A DNA stretch of 64,000 bases from Flavobacterium sp. ov086. Lineage in GTDB: Bacteria > Bacteroidota > Bacteroidia > Flavobacteriales > Flavobacteriaceae. This document shows positions 34,708 to 44,104 of this stretch, piece by piece. Positions within the stretch are counted from its first letter, which is position 1. Each line of letters starts with the position of its first letter. The notes under the pieces are model-generated. The model made no database searches. It was not told the DNA's origin and saw only the letters and a list, made by a program, of their open reading frames with translations. Position numbers and translations under genes: made by a program. The stretch is from contig NZ_FZNL01000007.1 in the NCBI RefSeq assembly GCF_900187965.1, positions 66,405 through 130,404 of the forward strand, read 5' to 3'.

Positions 34708-37125
34708 ATGAAAATACCATTACCCCAAATTTCCTCCTTTATCGCTGGGAAAAACCAAAGAAAAAGACAAAAAGCAAATTATAATTTCACAATACTTATC
34801 CTGATATTCTCTCTTTTGAATGTTGGATTTATTCAGGCTCAAACAGCAACAAGCGGACAAATTTCGGGAAGCGTTATTACTAATGATGGTAATGCCAGTC
34901 AGGGAGTTGTAGTGAAATTGATCGAAATAAATAAGAGCGCCGTAACAAATGCATCCGGCAATTATGAGTTCAAAAAAGTACCTTTTGGTAAATATACTCT
35001 TGAAGTTACCATGACAGGATATGCCTCATCTACTGAAACTGCCGAGGTCACAGAACAAGCTCCATTGACGGTTGTAGACATACGAGTAAATTCATCTGTT
35101 GAGAATCTTGAAGATGTTGTGATTCGTACCGGAGGAAATCGTTTTGCAAAAAAAGAAAGTTTTGATGTTGCAAAAATGCCTTTGAAAAACATTGAAAACT
35201 CTCAGGTTTATATCGTAGTAAGCAAGGAATTAATGAAGGAACAAGTAATTACAGATTACAATAGTGCTTTTAAAAACGTTCCCGGAGCCGGTATTGCCGA
35301 AGTAAGAAATCAAGGTCGTACAACTTCAATGTCTCGTGGTTTTCCAACTCCACAAGTTGTTAGAAACGGTGTTGGTAGTTTTACTTACACAACAATTGAT
35401 CCTTCAAATTTGGAGCGTATTGAGGTTATCAAAGGTCCATCTGCAACACTTTTTGGAAGTACATTATCCTCTTTTGGAGGTTTATTTAACCGTGTTACCA
35501 AAAAACCTTTTGACAGTTTTAAAGGCGAAATCTCCTATTCGGCAGCAAGTTGGGATTTAAATCGATTCACAGCAGATATTAATGCGCCGCTTAATGCAGA
35601 TAAAACAGCTTTGTTAAGAGTAAATACGGCTTTTCATAGCGAAAGAAGTTTTCAGGATGCAGGATTCAATAAGAACTTTTCTATTGCTCCAAGTTTCTCT
35701 TATGAAATCAACGATAGATTAACGCTTTTAATTGATGCCGAATTTAGTTTATACAAAGCAACTTCGCCAACAAGACTTGCCCCATTTGCTGGCAAAGGAG
35801 CAGCAACTAGTATTGAGGACCTTGATATTCCATATAAATTATCATTTGCAAACAATACCATTAATTACACGAGCCAGCAATACAATGTTTTTGCTCAGTT
35901 AAAATATAAAATGTCTGACGAATGGACTTCTCAAACTATTTTGTCCAGAACAAGATCTTCATCTGATGGTTATGTAGTGGCGTTGCAAATGACTTCTCCA
36001 ACTGCATTAAGACAGCAAGTTACATATCAGGAATCGCCTTTTTACGGAACAGATATTCAGCAGAATTTCATTGGAGTTTTTAATATCGGAAAACTTAAAA
36101 ACAGAGTGGTAGCGGGTGTAGATTATTATAGTTTGCGTGCAACACGTAATGATGCAATTGTTAATATGCCTTCAATGGATTATAAAAAACCAGGCGATGC
36201 TTATAACAATTTTAATGTAGACAAGGTGGCGCCAATGTTTGCTACTGCTAAATTCAACAATTATGTATCAAACGATGAAGTTACCTATAGCGCTTATGTT
36301 TCGGACGTTTTAAATGTAACCGACAGATTATTAGCAATGGGTGGTATTCGTGTTGATAAATACGAAAATAAAGGAGTTTATTATCCAAGTAAAGATTCTC
36401 TCGTAGGGAATTATAACCAAACAGCTTTCTCTCCAAAATTTGGACTAGTGTATCAGATTATGAAAGAAAAAATTGCTGTATTTGGTAATTATATGAACGG
36501 TTTCAGCAACGTTTCAGGTTCCGATTTTAACGGTAATACTTTCAAACCAAACCAAGCAAATCAATGGGAGGGAGGTTTTAAATTTGATCTTAACAAAATA
36601 TCAGCAACATTGAGTTATTATGATATTCAAGTGACAAACATAACTCGTGATGATCCGGATCATGCTAACTTCTCAATTCAGGATGGAACTCAGGTGAGTA
36701 AAGGTTTTGAAGCAGAGTTAATTGCCAACCCAATTTCCGGATTAAATATTGTCGCAGGTTATACTTATAATGACAGTAAATACGAAAAGAGTAATGCAAG
36801 TGTTCAAGGTTTAAGACCATCAACGGCAGGATCACCAACAACGGCAAACTTATGGGCAAGTTATAGAGTTACAACAGGTAGTGCACAAGGATTAGGAGTT
36901 GGTTTTGGAGGAATTTACGGAAGTGAATATCATCAGACAAATACGGCAACTTTCAAATTTTCGATTCCGTCTTATACCGTATTAGATGCTTCACTTTTTT
37001 ACGATCAGCCAAAGTATAGACTTGGTTTAAAAGTAGACAATATAACCAACGAAAAATATTGGTCTTACAGACTTGCAGCTCAAAATCCAACTCGTATTAC
37101 AGCAAATGTTACGTTTAAATTCTAA
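34708..37125 (+). CDS. TonB-dependent siderophore-type receptor
   Basis: An 805-residue outer-membrane receptor. A long leader (hydrophobic FTILILIFSLLNVGF, cleavage after QAQ near residue 46) precedes a carboxypeptidase-D-like domain (ISGSVITNDGNASQGVVVKL), a TonB-box region (EDVVIRTGG), and a plug with VVSKELMKEQVITDYNSAFK, TSMSRGFPTPQVVRNGVGSF and LERIEVIKGPSATLFGS, the signature of FhuA/FoxA-like siderophore receptors. The barrel ends in RITANVTFKF. It has no SusD partner. The likely cargo is a ferric hydroxamate-type siderophore, and iron control is expected, but I see no convincing Fur box. A strong terminator follows at 37160-37196. Confidence 0.88.
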   Translation: MKIPLPQISSFIAGKNQRKRQKANYNFTILILIFSLLNVGFIQAQTATSGQISGSVITNDGNASQGVVVKLIEINKSAVTNASGNYEFKKVPFGKYTLEVTMTGYASSTETAEVTEQAPLTVVDIRVNSSVENLEDVVIRTGGNRFAKKESFDVAKMPLKNIENSQVYIVVSKELMKEQVITDYNSAFKNVPGAGIAEVRNQGRTTSMSRGFPTPQVVRNGVGSFTYTTIDPSNLERIEVIKGPSATLFGSTLSSFGGLFNRVTKKPFDSFKGEISYSAASWDLNRFTADINAPLNADKTALLRVNTAFHSERSFQDAGFNKNFSIAPSFSYEINDRLTLLIDAEFSLYKATSPTRLAPFAGKGAATSIEDLDIPYKLSFANNTINYTSQQYNVFAQLKYKMSDEWTSQTILSRTRSSSDGYVVALQMTSPTALRQQVTYQESPFYGTDIQQNFIGVFNIGKLKNRVVAGVDYYSLRATRNDAIVNMPSMDYKKPGDAYNNFNVDKVAPMFATAKFNNYVSNDEVTYSAYVSDVLNVTDRLLAMGGIRVDKYENKGVYYPSKDSLVGNYNQTAFSPKFGLVYQIMKEKIAVFGNYMNGFSNVSGSDFNGNTFKPNQANQWEGGFKFDLNKISATLSYYDIQVTNITRDDPDHANFSIQDGTQVSKGFEAELIANPISGLNIVAGYTYNDSKYEKSNASVQGLRPSTAGSPTTANLWASYRVTTGSAQGLGVGFGGIYGSEYHQTNTATFKFSIPSYTVLDASLFYDQPKYRLGLKVDNITNEKYWSYRLAAQNPTRITANVTFKF

Positions 37126-37159
37126 GTTTATTTTTGAGTAAATAGCTTTAAAATTCATA

Positions 37160-37196
37160 AAGAAGGGCATTTCATTTGTAATGAAATGCCCTTCTT
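37160..37196 (+). terminator. Intrinsic terminator after the siderophore receptor
   Basis: Arms AAGAAGGGCATTTCATT and its complement (17 nt, perfect), loop TGT, followed by a T-run. It also faces the end of the convergent gene at 37224. Confidence 0.92.
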
Positions 37197-37223
37197 TTTT
37201 CTTTCTTCTTGCTTCTGTTTTTT

Positions 37224-37943
37224 TTAAACTCCACTATGAAAAATAGCCGGAAACTTATCCTGATTTGCAAAAACTAATTTGGTTAACTCATAATTAGTTT
37301 CAGAATCCAAAAGTGTATTTTCAATTTCTTTTACATCAGATAGCATAACCGTTTTTCCGAGCTTTTTTTGATGTTTGCGAAAAGTAGTTCGGTTAAATCC
37401 ATAAAGAATTCCGTTTTCGATTATTGAAAATGGGAAGTCATCTCTCATTTCCATTTTATCGATATCAAAATTTCTCAATTCATAACGCTGAATACTGAAA
37501 ACGGAATCATAATATTCTCCCGGAACAATAAAATCGATATACATTTTGATAAAACTTTCAATCGTAAAATGGGTAACTAATGGATTAAAACTTTGGATTT
37601 CGATAAAATGTTCGTCCGAAATTTTCTCAAGCGTATAAGCCGTGATTTGATCCGATTTTACATCTTCACCAATCAAATGTTTTGGTCGGTCAATAACTCT
37701 TAATTTGCCGTTCCATTTGCAATATTCCTTCACTTCCTCAGAATCTGTATTGATGACAATACTTTCAAACTGATCGAATTTCAGTAATTTTTCGATCATA
37801 TATTGATACATTGGTTTTCCATTAAATGGAAGAAAATTTCTATTTGGTAAATAGTGTGGAAATTCTTTTTGTATTGGTAAAAGTGCAGTAAGATGGAAAT
37901 TGCTCATAACGTCTTTAATAAGAGAATTAAAAATGGCGATCAT
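37224..37943 (-). CDS. CMP-N-acetylneuraminate-synthetase-like cytidylyltransferase
   Basis: A 239-residue protein of the acylneuraminate cytidylyltransferase family. LTALLPIQKEFPHYLPNRNF corresponds to the CTP-binding N-terminal motif (normally ALIPARGGSK...RKN), LPFNGKPMYQYMIEKL to the following GKPL helix, and IQSFNPLVTHFTIESFI to the QPTSPLR region. The first motif is clearly degenerate, with no GGSKG. The ATG at 37907 (MSNFHLTALL) matches the family start better than the upstream one at 37943. No sialic-acid biosynthesis or glycosyltransferase genes are adjacent. The substrate may be sialic acid, legionaminic or pseudaminic acid or another ulosonate; activity is uncertain. Confidence 0.65.
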   Translation of the reverse strand: MIAIFNSLIKDVMSNFHLTALLPIQKEFPHYLPNRNFLPFNGKPMYQYMIEKLLKFDQFESIVINTDSEEVKEYCKWNGKLRVIDRPKHLIGEDVKSDQITAYTLEKISDEHFIEIQSFNPLVTHFTIESFIKMYIDFIVPGEYYDSVFSIQRYELRNFDIDKMEMRDDFPFSIIENGILYGFNRTTFRKHQKKLGKTVMLSDVKEIENTLLDSETNYELTKLVFANQDKFPAIFHSGV

Positions 37944-38022
37944 TTTGTGACGCTAATTTATAAAGATAGTATGAACTGGTTTTAGGTAGAAATACTTGAA
38001 TTGTGTTTTTACCATATAAGTG

Positions 38023-38496
38023 CTATATTTTCTTGAATGCTTTGGTTACAATTTCTAAATCTGTTGTACCTCTAAAACCACTAAAACCAACAGAAAGCTG
38101 CGTCCCGTCATTAAGTATAATAGGTTGTCCGCCGTGCCAGCCAATAAGATCCGGAGCTTCAATTCCGTTAGCGTTTTCATCTACAATTTTATTGAAAACT
38201 AATCTCTCATAATCTCCGGTTTTAACTCCTGTAAGCCAAACCTGACTCGCTTTTGTCCAGGCAATTTTATACGATTGTCTTTTCCGCGCTTTATCATTTC
38301 CATACATTTGACCATAAACGGTACCTTCTTCGTCGATAATGCAAATTGCAACGTTGCCGTTTGAGATTGCTTTATCTTCTTCTATTTTCATGTAATTGGG
38401 AATCAGATCTTCAATTGCTGATAATGCTAAGGCTATTCTTAAATGGAGAACTTGATCTTTCATGGATTGTATATTTATAGGGTGTTTAATTTTCAA
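38023..38496 (-). CDS. GlcG/HbpS-like protein
   Basis: A 157-residue protein of the HbpS/GlcG family (extracellular haem-degrading or cofactor-binding fold). Marks are VAICIIDEEGTVYGQMYGND near the middle (profilin-like beta sheet), RQSYKIAWTKASQVWLTG (the KA..A helix) and the C-terminal GGQPIILNDGTQLSVGFSGF. No signal peptide is seen, so it is probably cytoplasmic. An internal ATG at 38463 (MKDQVLHLRIALALSA) is an equally good start. It is divergent from a Crp-family regulator across 478 nt, which suggests that regulator controls it. Function is not established for cytoplasmic members. Confidence 0.75.
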   Translation of the reverse strand: MKIKHPINIQSMKDQVLHLRIALALSAIEDLIPNYMKIEEDKAISNGNVAICIIDEEGTVYGQMYGNDKARKRQSYKIAWTKASQVWLTGVKTGDYERLVFNKIVDENANGIEAPDLIGWHGGQPIILNDGTQLSVGFSGFRGTTDLEIVTKAFKKI

Positions 38497-38974
38497 AGAT
38501 CAAATATTAAATTACCTAATTTCTTAAACTAGATCAAGAAATAATAAAATAATATAAATCATGCGAATCAGTAGCAAATCAAAGATTTAAAAAAAATGTG
38601 CCATTAGGCATAAATGATCGGTGGAAGAAATATCAATTGAAATATATTTAGCGTGCCGTAGGTACGCAACAAAACGTTAATCATGCGTACCTACGGCACG
38701 CCAACGAATTACGAACACATTTTTTTTCTACCGGCCTTTAGTACCTAACGGCACTGGTTTTGGATTGTGATTTTTTGTATGTAATCTGTGCGGAGGCCTA
38801 CTGCTGTGCGTCTCTACGGATATTTGTTGTCTATAAATTAATATTGCGTTTTTGCGAAAATTTGTTGTCTACATATTAATTGTATTAAAAATAAACACAA
38901 CAAACACCTTAAACAAATACATCTTATATTTACGACTTGTTACCAAAAACAATCCTACTAAACCAGTTTTAAAG
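38497..38974. other. Divergent intergenic region with an 18-nt-arm palindrome
   Basis: GCGTGCCGTAGGTACGCA (38651-38668) pairs exactly with 38684-38701. Further GC-richer words (CTACGGCACGCC, GTGCCTAATGGCAC-like) follow to about 38800, so the middle is repeat DNA. A Crp-protein operator was not recognised. Confidence 0.6.
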
Positions 38975-39556
38975 ATGTTTGAAAAAATACATGATTATCT
39001 TTCCAGATTTGCCCGACTATCAGCGCAAGAGATTAAAATTTTTGAAAACAGTCTCGAATTGAGAAAAATCCCTAAGAAAACAATTCTGTTGCACGCCGGC
39101 GAAATCTGCAATTTTGAAGCTTATATAAATAAAGGCTGCATTCGGGAATATTTTGTTGATCGTGACGGAATCGAACTCACCTTGCAATTTGCAACCGAAG
39201 ATTGGTGGGTAAGTGATATCACCAGTTTTGAAGATCAGGTGCCGAGTGATATGTATATTGAAACACTGGAAGATTGTGAATTGTTGGTTTTAACTCGTCA
39301 AGCGAAAGAAAATCTGATCAATGAAGTTCCACAATTAGAAAGAATGTTTCGATTAATGATTCAAAGACATTTATCGAAATTGCAGAAACGTTTGTTTAAA
39401 ACCGTTTCTTCGACTGCGATGGAACAATATGTAGAATTTCTGGATCGTTATCCGGCATTATCTCAGCGGGTTTCACAACAATATATAGCTTCTTATTTGG
39501 GAATCACACCAGAGTTTTTAAGTAGATTAAGAGCAAAACATTTAAAGAACGGATAG
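38975..39556 (+). CDS. Crp/Fnr-family transcriptional regulator
   Basis: A 193-residue regulator from the ATG at 38975 (MFEKIHDYLSRFARLSAQEI); an upstream extension to 38852 would need TTG and adds an implausible hydrophobic tail. Residues about 20-125 form the cyclic-nucleotide-binding beta roll (KTILLHAGEICNFEAYINKG, LQFATEDWWVSDITSFEDQV), with no obvious cAMP-contacting RxS pair. Residues about 150-190 are the winged helix (SQQYIASYLGITPEFLSRLR). This short type is abundant in Bacteroidetes and usually controls the divergent gene, here the HbpS-like one. A terminator follows at 39669-39690. Confidence 0.85.
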   Translation: MFEKIHDYLSRFARLSAQEIKIFENSLELRKIPKKTILLHAGEICNFEAYINKGCIREYFVDRDGIELTLQFATEDWWVSDITSFEDQVPSDMYIETLEDCELLVLTRQAKENLINEVPQLERMFRLMIQRHLSKLQKRLFKTVSSTAMEQYVEFLDRYPALSQRVSQQYIASYLGITPEFLSRLRAKHLKNG

Positions 39557-39668
39557 GTTAGAATAGGGGAGAAAGATTAAAGAATATAGATTAAAGAATA
39601 TAGATTAAAGAAGAAAGATTAAAGAAGATAGATTAAAGAAGAAAGAATATAGAATATAGAATATTGGG

Positions 39669-39690
39669 GGAGTTTTAAAGCTCCTTTTTT
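39669..39690 (+). terminator. Intrinsic terminator after the Crp-family gene
   Basis: GGAGTTTTAAAGCTCC folds into a short stem (6-7 pairs with one G-U) and is followed by TTTTTT. Confidence 0.6.
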
Positions 39691-39978
39691 ATGTTTGGGA
39701 ATTTGGTGAATTTTTCTCGCAGTCCCGATAGCTATCGGGAGCAGATTGAGCAGATTTTATTTTGTAATCATTTTAATTCTTTTTCCCTATGGTTATCGGG
39801 AGTGGCTGAAAAAAAACAAATCACTCATTTATTTGTTTAGTAAATTTTAGAGATTACTTTAGTACTATTTATTGTCAAATTGACTATTTCACAAAATAGT
39901 GTAATTTTATTTGTTTTTAATATCGTCTGATTTTCTGATGTTTAGGATTGTTTTTATGCGAACTATCGAACATTTTTT

Positions 39979-40010
39979 TTGGAAGTTCTTGTGGAATTAA
40001 TTTTAATTTG
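39979..40010 (+). promoter_or_regulatory. Promoter of the alpha-galactosidase/esterase/GntR operon
   Basis: TTG at 39979-39981, a 21-nt spacer, and TTAATTTG at 40003-40010 (one mismatch to TAnnTTTG). The expected transcription start falls on the operator that begins 5 nt downstream. The same geometry is found at 49817-49846. Confidence 0.6.
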
Positions 40011-40015
40011 TATTA

Positions 40016-40036
40016 TTGTAGTATAGAATAGTATAA
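40016..40036 (+). promoter_or_regulatory. Candidate GntR operator, copy 1
   Basis: TTGTAGTATAG, A, ATAGTATAA: 21 nt, identical to 49852-49872 except for the central base. It covers the predicted transcription start and ends 18 nt before the ATG at 40055, a position suited to repression. It contains a TAGTATA direct repeat. Confidence 0.6.
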
Positions 40037-40054
40037 TAACCAAAACTTTATTTA

Positions 40055-42103
40055 ATGAAACAGCATCTTTTCCTAATAAAAAACTTGTGTTTGTCCGTTT
40101 TATTTATGGTCATTTTTTGCAATTCGGCGAAAGCCCAGAATAGCATTAAGATGACTTTTGGTAAAAGCGGAATTATTACTTATGATGTTAAAGAAAAAAC
40201 AATTGCAGTAAGCCAATCCGGAAAAAATATTTTTTCGGGAGCAAAAGCTTCGGTTGTTGTAAATGGTAAAACAATTTCGGTTACGGATTATTCGGCGGCT
40301 GTTTTATCAAAAGAAGCGATTAATGATAATTTAGGAAAAGGTTTAAAATACATGCTTACATATAAAGATAAAAATAATCCAACGTTAATCCAAAGTTTTC
40401 TAACTTATAATAATAAGGACTATTTTATAACTCAAATTGAAATTTTAGGAAACGGAAAACAAATCGCAACCAATTATATTTCGCCTTTAGATTTAGGAAA
40501 AGTTGGTTTTGATAAAATAGAAAATCTGCAAACTGTTTTTGTTCCTTATGATAATGACGCTTTTATAAGTTACAATTCAAAAAAATTAGATACCATTTCT
40601 CAAAACACAAGTGCAGAAGTTGGAATCCTTTTTAATAATACTTCCCGAAATGGTTTTATAATAGGTTCTCTTGAACATACTGTTTGGAAAAGTGCTGTAA
40701 AAACTAGCAATAGTAACAAACAACCGTTATTTTCGGCTTGGGCTGGATATTCAGAAAAAGAAGTAACACGCGATAGTATTGCGCATGGTCTTGTAAAAGG
40801 AGATAAGGTTTTGTCTCCGAAATTCTTTGTTGGATATTACTCAGATTGGAGAAATGGAATGGAAGAATATGCCAAAACAAATCGTGTTGTAGAAAAGCCT
40901 TTTGTTTTTAATTGGGACAAACCAACTCCCGTTGGCTGGAACAGTTGGGGAGTTTTGATGGAGAAAATCAATTATGATAATACTACGAAAGTGGCTGATT
41001 TCTTTGCCAATTCAGTTCCGCAATTTCGTGTTGGAAATACCGCTTTTATAGATCTCGATTCTTTTTGGGATAATATGGTCAAAGGTGGTTTTACGGGAGA
41101 TTTTAGCAAATTAAAAGAATTCGCCGATTATTGCAAAAGTAAAGGTCTTGAGCCGGGCGCTTATTGGGCGCCATTTACAGATTGGGGATGGAAAGATGGT
41201 CCAAATCGTAAAGCTGAAGGTAGTGATTACACTTTTGGTGAAATGTGGACAAAAACCGGAAATACTTATTTTGATTTTGACGGTGCTCGTGCCATCGATC
41301 CTACACATCCCGGAACACTTAAACGTGTTGATTATGTGATTAATAAACTAAAAGCGTGTGGTTTTAAAATGATTAAAATCGACTTTTTAGGTCACGCTGC
41401 CGCGGAATCTTCTTCGTTTTATGACAAAAATGTTACGACGGGAATGCAGGCTTACAAAGTTGGAATGGAACATTTAGTGAATGCACTTGACGGACAAATG
41501 TTGATTTATGCGGCGATTTCTCCAAATATGGCAACATCACGTTACGCGCATGTTCGTCGTATTGCGTGTGATGCCTGGAAAACAATAGAACAAACTCAAT
41601 ATACTTTAAATAGTGTCAATTATGGTTGGTGGCAAACGTATGCTTACAATTATATAGATGCAGATCATGTGGTTTTTGCCGATGTTACAGAAGGGGAAAA
41701 TCGCGCAAGATTAATTTCGGCAGTAATTACCGGAACATTGATTACGGGTGACGATTACGGCAAAGACGGAATCTGGAGCAAACGTGCAAAAGAATGGCTT
41801 CAGAACAAAGAATTGCTTCAAATTGTTGCTCATGGAGTTGCTTTTCGTCCAGTAGAAGGAAATACAGGGAAATTTACGACCGAAGTTTTCGAACAAAAAA
41901 TAGGAAACGAGTGGTATATAGCTGTTTTGAACTACGGAAACAGACCTAAAAATTATGCACTTCCGCTAGAAAGATTAGGCATAAAAAATGGAAATTATAA
42001 AGCACAGGATCTTTTTACTACTGAAAATATTAAGGTAAAAAATAGTTTAAATATAAGTCTTGGTTCCAAAGATGCTCGTTTGTTTAAAATAATAAATCGT
42101 TAA
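40055..42103 (+). CDS. Exported clan GH-D glycosidase, alpha-galactosidase-like (GH27/GH36 related)
   Basis: A 682-residue enzyme with signal peptide (ends AKAQ, about residue 28), an N-terminal beta-sandwich to about residue 285, a TIM barrel starting at PTPVGWNSWGVLMEKINYD, and a C-terminal beta domain (EWYIAVLNYGNRPKNYALPL). The nucleophile is D443 in IKIDFLGHAA and the acid/base probably D506 in RRIACDAW, as in clan GH-D retaining enzymes acting on alpha-galactosides or beta-L-arabinopyranosides. It differs from the GH36 enzyme two genes downstream, so the two should have different linkages or acceptors. First gene of a five-gene operon (gaps 5, 19, 66 and 3 nt). Confidence 0.75.
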   Translation: MKQHLFLIKNLCLSVLFMVIFCNSAKAQNSIKMTFGKSGIITYDVKEKTIAVSQSGKNIFSGAKASVVVNGKTISVTDYSAAVLSKEAINDNLGKGLKYMLTYKDKNNPTLIQSFLTYNNKDYFITQIEILGNGKQIATNYISPLDLGKVGFDKIENLQTVFVPYDNDAFISYNSKKLDTISQNTSAEVGILFNNTSRNGFIIGSLEHTVWKSAVKTSNSNKQPLFSAWAGYSEKEVTRDSIAHGLVKGDKVLSPKFFVGYYSDWRNGMEEYAKTNRVVEKPFVFNWDKPTPVGWNSWGVLMEKINYDNTTKVADFFANSVPQFRVGNTAFIDLDSFWDNMVKGGFTGDFSKLKEFADYCKSKGLEPGAYWAPFTDWGWKDGPNRKAEGSDYTFGEMWTKTGNTYFDFDGARAIDPTHPGTLKRVDYVINKLKACGFKMIKIDFLGHAAAESSSFYDKNVTTGMQAYKVGMEHLVNALDGQMLIYAAISPNMATSRYAHVRRIACDAWKTIEQTQYTLNSVNYGWWQTYAYNYIDADHVVFADVTEGENRARLISAVITGTLITGDDYGKDGIWSKRAKEWLQNKELLQIVAHGVAFRPVEGNTGKFTTEVFEQKIGNEWYIAVLNYGNRPKNYALPLERLGIKNGNYKAQDLFTTENIKVKNSLNISLGSKDARLFKIINR

Positions 42104-42108
42104 TAGAA

Positions 42109-44085
42109 ATGCGTATGAAAAAACATTTTTTTAAGAAAGTATTTATGTTATTGACGCTGTTTATTCTATCGTCAAATAGCGTTAATGCTACGGTATTATT
42201 GCCTTCTTTCTTTACCGATAATATGGTTTTGCAGCAAAAAAGTGCAGTTCCGTTTTGGGGAGAAAGCGACGGAAAATCGATAGAAATAACAACATCGTGG
42301 GATAAAAAAACATACAAAACCACTGTCATAAATGGCAAATGGAATGTGGTTTTAAAAACTCCCGTTTATGGAGGACCTTTTACGATTACGATAAACGATG
42401 GAGCGACTAAAACGCTTAATAATATTTTAATTGGTGAAGTTTGGTTGTGTTCCGGACAAAGTAATATGGAAATGCCTCTTGAAGGTTGGGGAAAAATCAA
42501 TAATTATAAGGAAGAAATAGAAAACGCTAATTATCCTCAAATACGATTATTGCAGGCAGAACATATAGAAAGTACTTTACCATTAAATACCTTAAAAGTT
42601 CAACACGACAGATGGAATGTTTGCAGTCCAAAATCAGTTGCTGATTTTAGTGCAACGGCATATTTTTTTGCCAGAAAAATTTATAATGAAAAGAAGATTC
42701 CAATAGGATTAATTCATTCTTCATGGGGAGGAACATTAGTTGAAGCCTGGACAAGTTCTGGAGCGTTAACTACAATTCATGATTTTGACGCTCAAATTCA
42801 GGCAATGAAATCAGAAACTGATAGAGATGCATTATTGCAAAAATATAATGCTGATTTGACAGTTTGGGAAAAGAATCTTGCTAATACAGATAAAGGAATG
42901 CAGGATGAAAAAGCAATTTGGGCAACACCCAATTTTGATGATTCTTCGTGGAAAACCATGAAATTACCATCGTTTTTTGATAGTAACGGATTAGGCAGTT
43001 TTGATGGAGTAGTTTGGTTTAGAAAAAAGTTTACAATTACGGATAATAGTGTAGACTTTAGTCTAAGTTATTTTGCAGATGATGACGATATGATCTGGAT
43101 TAATGGTAATTATATCGGTGAAACCAAAGGTTATAATGTAGAACGTCATTATACAATTCCTGTAAAATATCTGAAAAAAGGAGAAAATACAGTTACAATC
43201 AGAGTTTTTGACGGTGCAGGAAACGGTGGTGTTTATGGTGATGAAAACTTCTCTTTGAAATCAGGAAAAGAAACTATTTCATTAGCCGGAAATTGGAAAT
43301 ATAGTATTGGTGTTGACAGTAAAGATTTGCCTGTGAAACCGTATTTGGCACAAGGACAAAACAGACCAAGTGCAATTTATAATGCGATGATTGCACCATT
43401 GTTAGATTATAAAATAAAAGGGGTTATCTGGTATCAGGGCGAAAGCAATGCCGAAAGAGCGGATCAATATCAAACTTTATTTCCGTTGCTGATAAACGAT
43501 TGGAGAACTAAGTTTAAAGATAAAAAATTACCGTTTTTCTTTGTTCAATTGGCAAATTATAAAGAACAAAAACAACAACCTGCAGAATCTGATTGGGCAG
43601 AGTTGCGTGAAGCACAATTCATGGCTTTGAAATTACCAAATACCGGAATGGCGGTGACAACAGATATTGGAAACGGGGAAGATATTCACCCAAAAAACAA
43701 ACAAGATGTTGGGGGGCGATTGGCAAATATAGCTTTGGCAAAAGTTTATAATACTAAAATTGACTATTCGGGACCGCTTTATAAATCCAATTCTATAAAA
43801 GAAAATGTGGTTATAATAAGTTTTGATTTCAATGAAAATATCAAAGCCAAAAACAGCGAGTTAAAAGGATTTTCGATTGCTGGAGCTGATAAAAAGTTTT
43901 ATTGGGCAATGGCAAAAATAGTAAATGGCAAAGTTGAAGTTTACGCACAAGATGTTCCAAATCCGGTTGCAGTTCGCTACAATTGGGCTGATAATCCTGA
44001 CGGAAATTTAACAAACGCATCAGGTTTACCAGCATCATCTTTTAGAACAGATAATTGGGCGGGAATTACACAAGGAAAGAAATAA
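42109..44085 (+). CDS. Exported SASA-family acetylesterase (sialate O-acetylesterase-like) with inserted beta-sandwich
   Basis: A 658-residue SGNH-type carbohydrate esterase. Signal peptide to about residue 28 (SNSVNA). The first SASA block has S118 in CSGQSNMEMPLEGWG and HSSWGGTLVEAWTSSGAL; a galactose-binding-like sandwich is inserted at about residues 255-375 (WFRKKFTITDNSVDFSLSYF). The second block carries GVIWYQGESNAERADQYQTL and the catalytic histidine H527 in GEDIHPKNKQD. Family members remove O-acetyl groups from sialic acids or from plant polysaccharides. Beside two alpha-galactosidase-like enzymes and with no sialidase, deacetylation of a plant or algal glycan is more likely here. 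An ATG six nt later (42115) is an equally possible start. Confidence 0.82.
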   Translation: MRMKKHFFKKVFMLLTLFILSSNSVNATVLLPSFFTDNMVLQQKSAVPFWGESDGKSIEITTSWDKKTYKTTVINGKWNVVLKTPVYGGPFTITINDGATKTLNNILIGEVWLCSGQSNMEMPLEGWGKINNYKEEIENANYPQIRLLQAEHIESTLPLNTLKVQHDRWNVCSPKSVADFSATAYFFARKIYNEKKIPIGLIHSSWGGTLVEAWTSSGALTTIHDFDAQIQAMKSETDRDALLQKYNADLTVWEKNLANTDKGMQDEKAIWATPNFDDSSWKTMKLPSFFDSNGLGSFDGVVWFRKKFTITDNSVDFSLSYFADDDDMIWINGNYIGETKGYNVERHYTIPVKYLKKGENTVTIRVFDGAGNGGVYGDENFSLKSGKETISLAGNWKYSIGVDSKDLPVKPYLAQGQNRPSAIYNAMIAPLLDYKIKGVIWYQGESNAERADQYQTLFPLLINDWRTKFKDKKLPFFFVQLANYKEQKQQPAESDWAELREAQFMALKLPNTGMAVTTDIGNGEDIHPKNKQDVGGRLANIALAKVYNTKIDYSGPLYKSNSIKENVVIISFDFNENIKAKNSELKGFSIAGADKKFYWAMAKIVNGKVEVYAQDVPNPVAVRYNWADNPDGNLTNASGLPASSFRTDNWAGITQGKK

Positions 44086-44104
44086 GAAAATAACATATAA
44101 TAAA

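Larger units (their letters stand above)
39557..40054. other. Intergenic region: short tandem repeat, palindrome, promoter of the alpha-galactosidase operon
   Basis: From about 39570 to 39660 the sequence repeats AGATTAAAGAA(T/G)ATAG-like units of 15-16 nt with small changes. TCCCGATAGCTATCGGGA (39723-39740) is a perfect 18-nt palindrome and CCCTATGGTTATCGGGAG near 39786 is a decayed copy. The right end carries the promoter and operator listed separately. Confidence 0.7.

Noticed and set aside
38852..38974. Extended N terminus of the Crp-family protein
   Set aside because: It needs a TTG start and adds 41 residues unlike the family; MFEKIHDYL at 38975 is the typical beginning.
42109..44085. 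Sialic-acid utilisation locus inferred from the sialate O-acetylesterase-like gene
   Set aside because: No sialidase, NanA/NanE/NanK or sialic-acid transporter is present; the family also deacetylates plant glycans.
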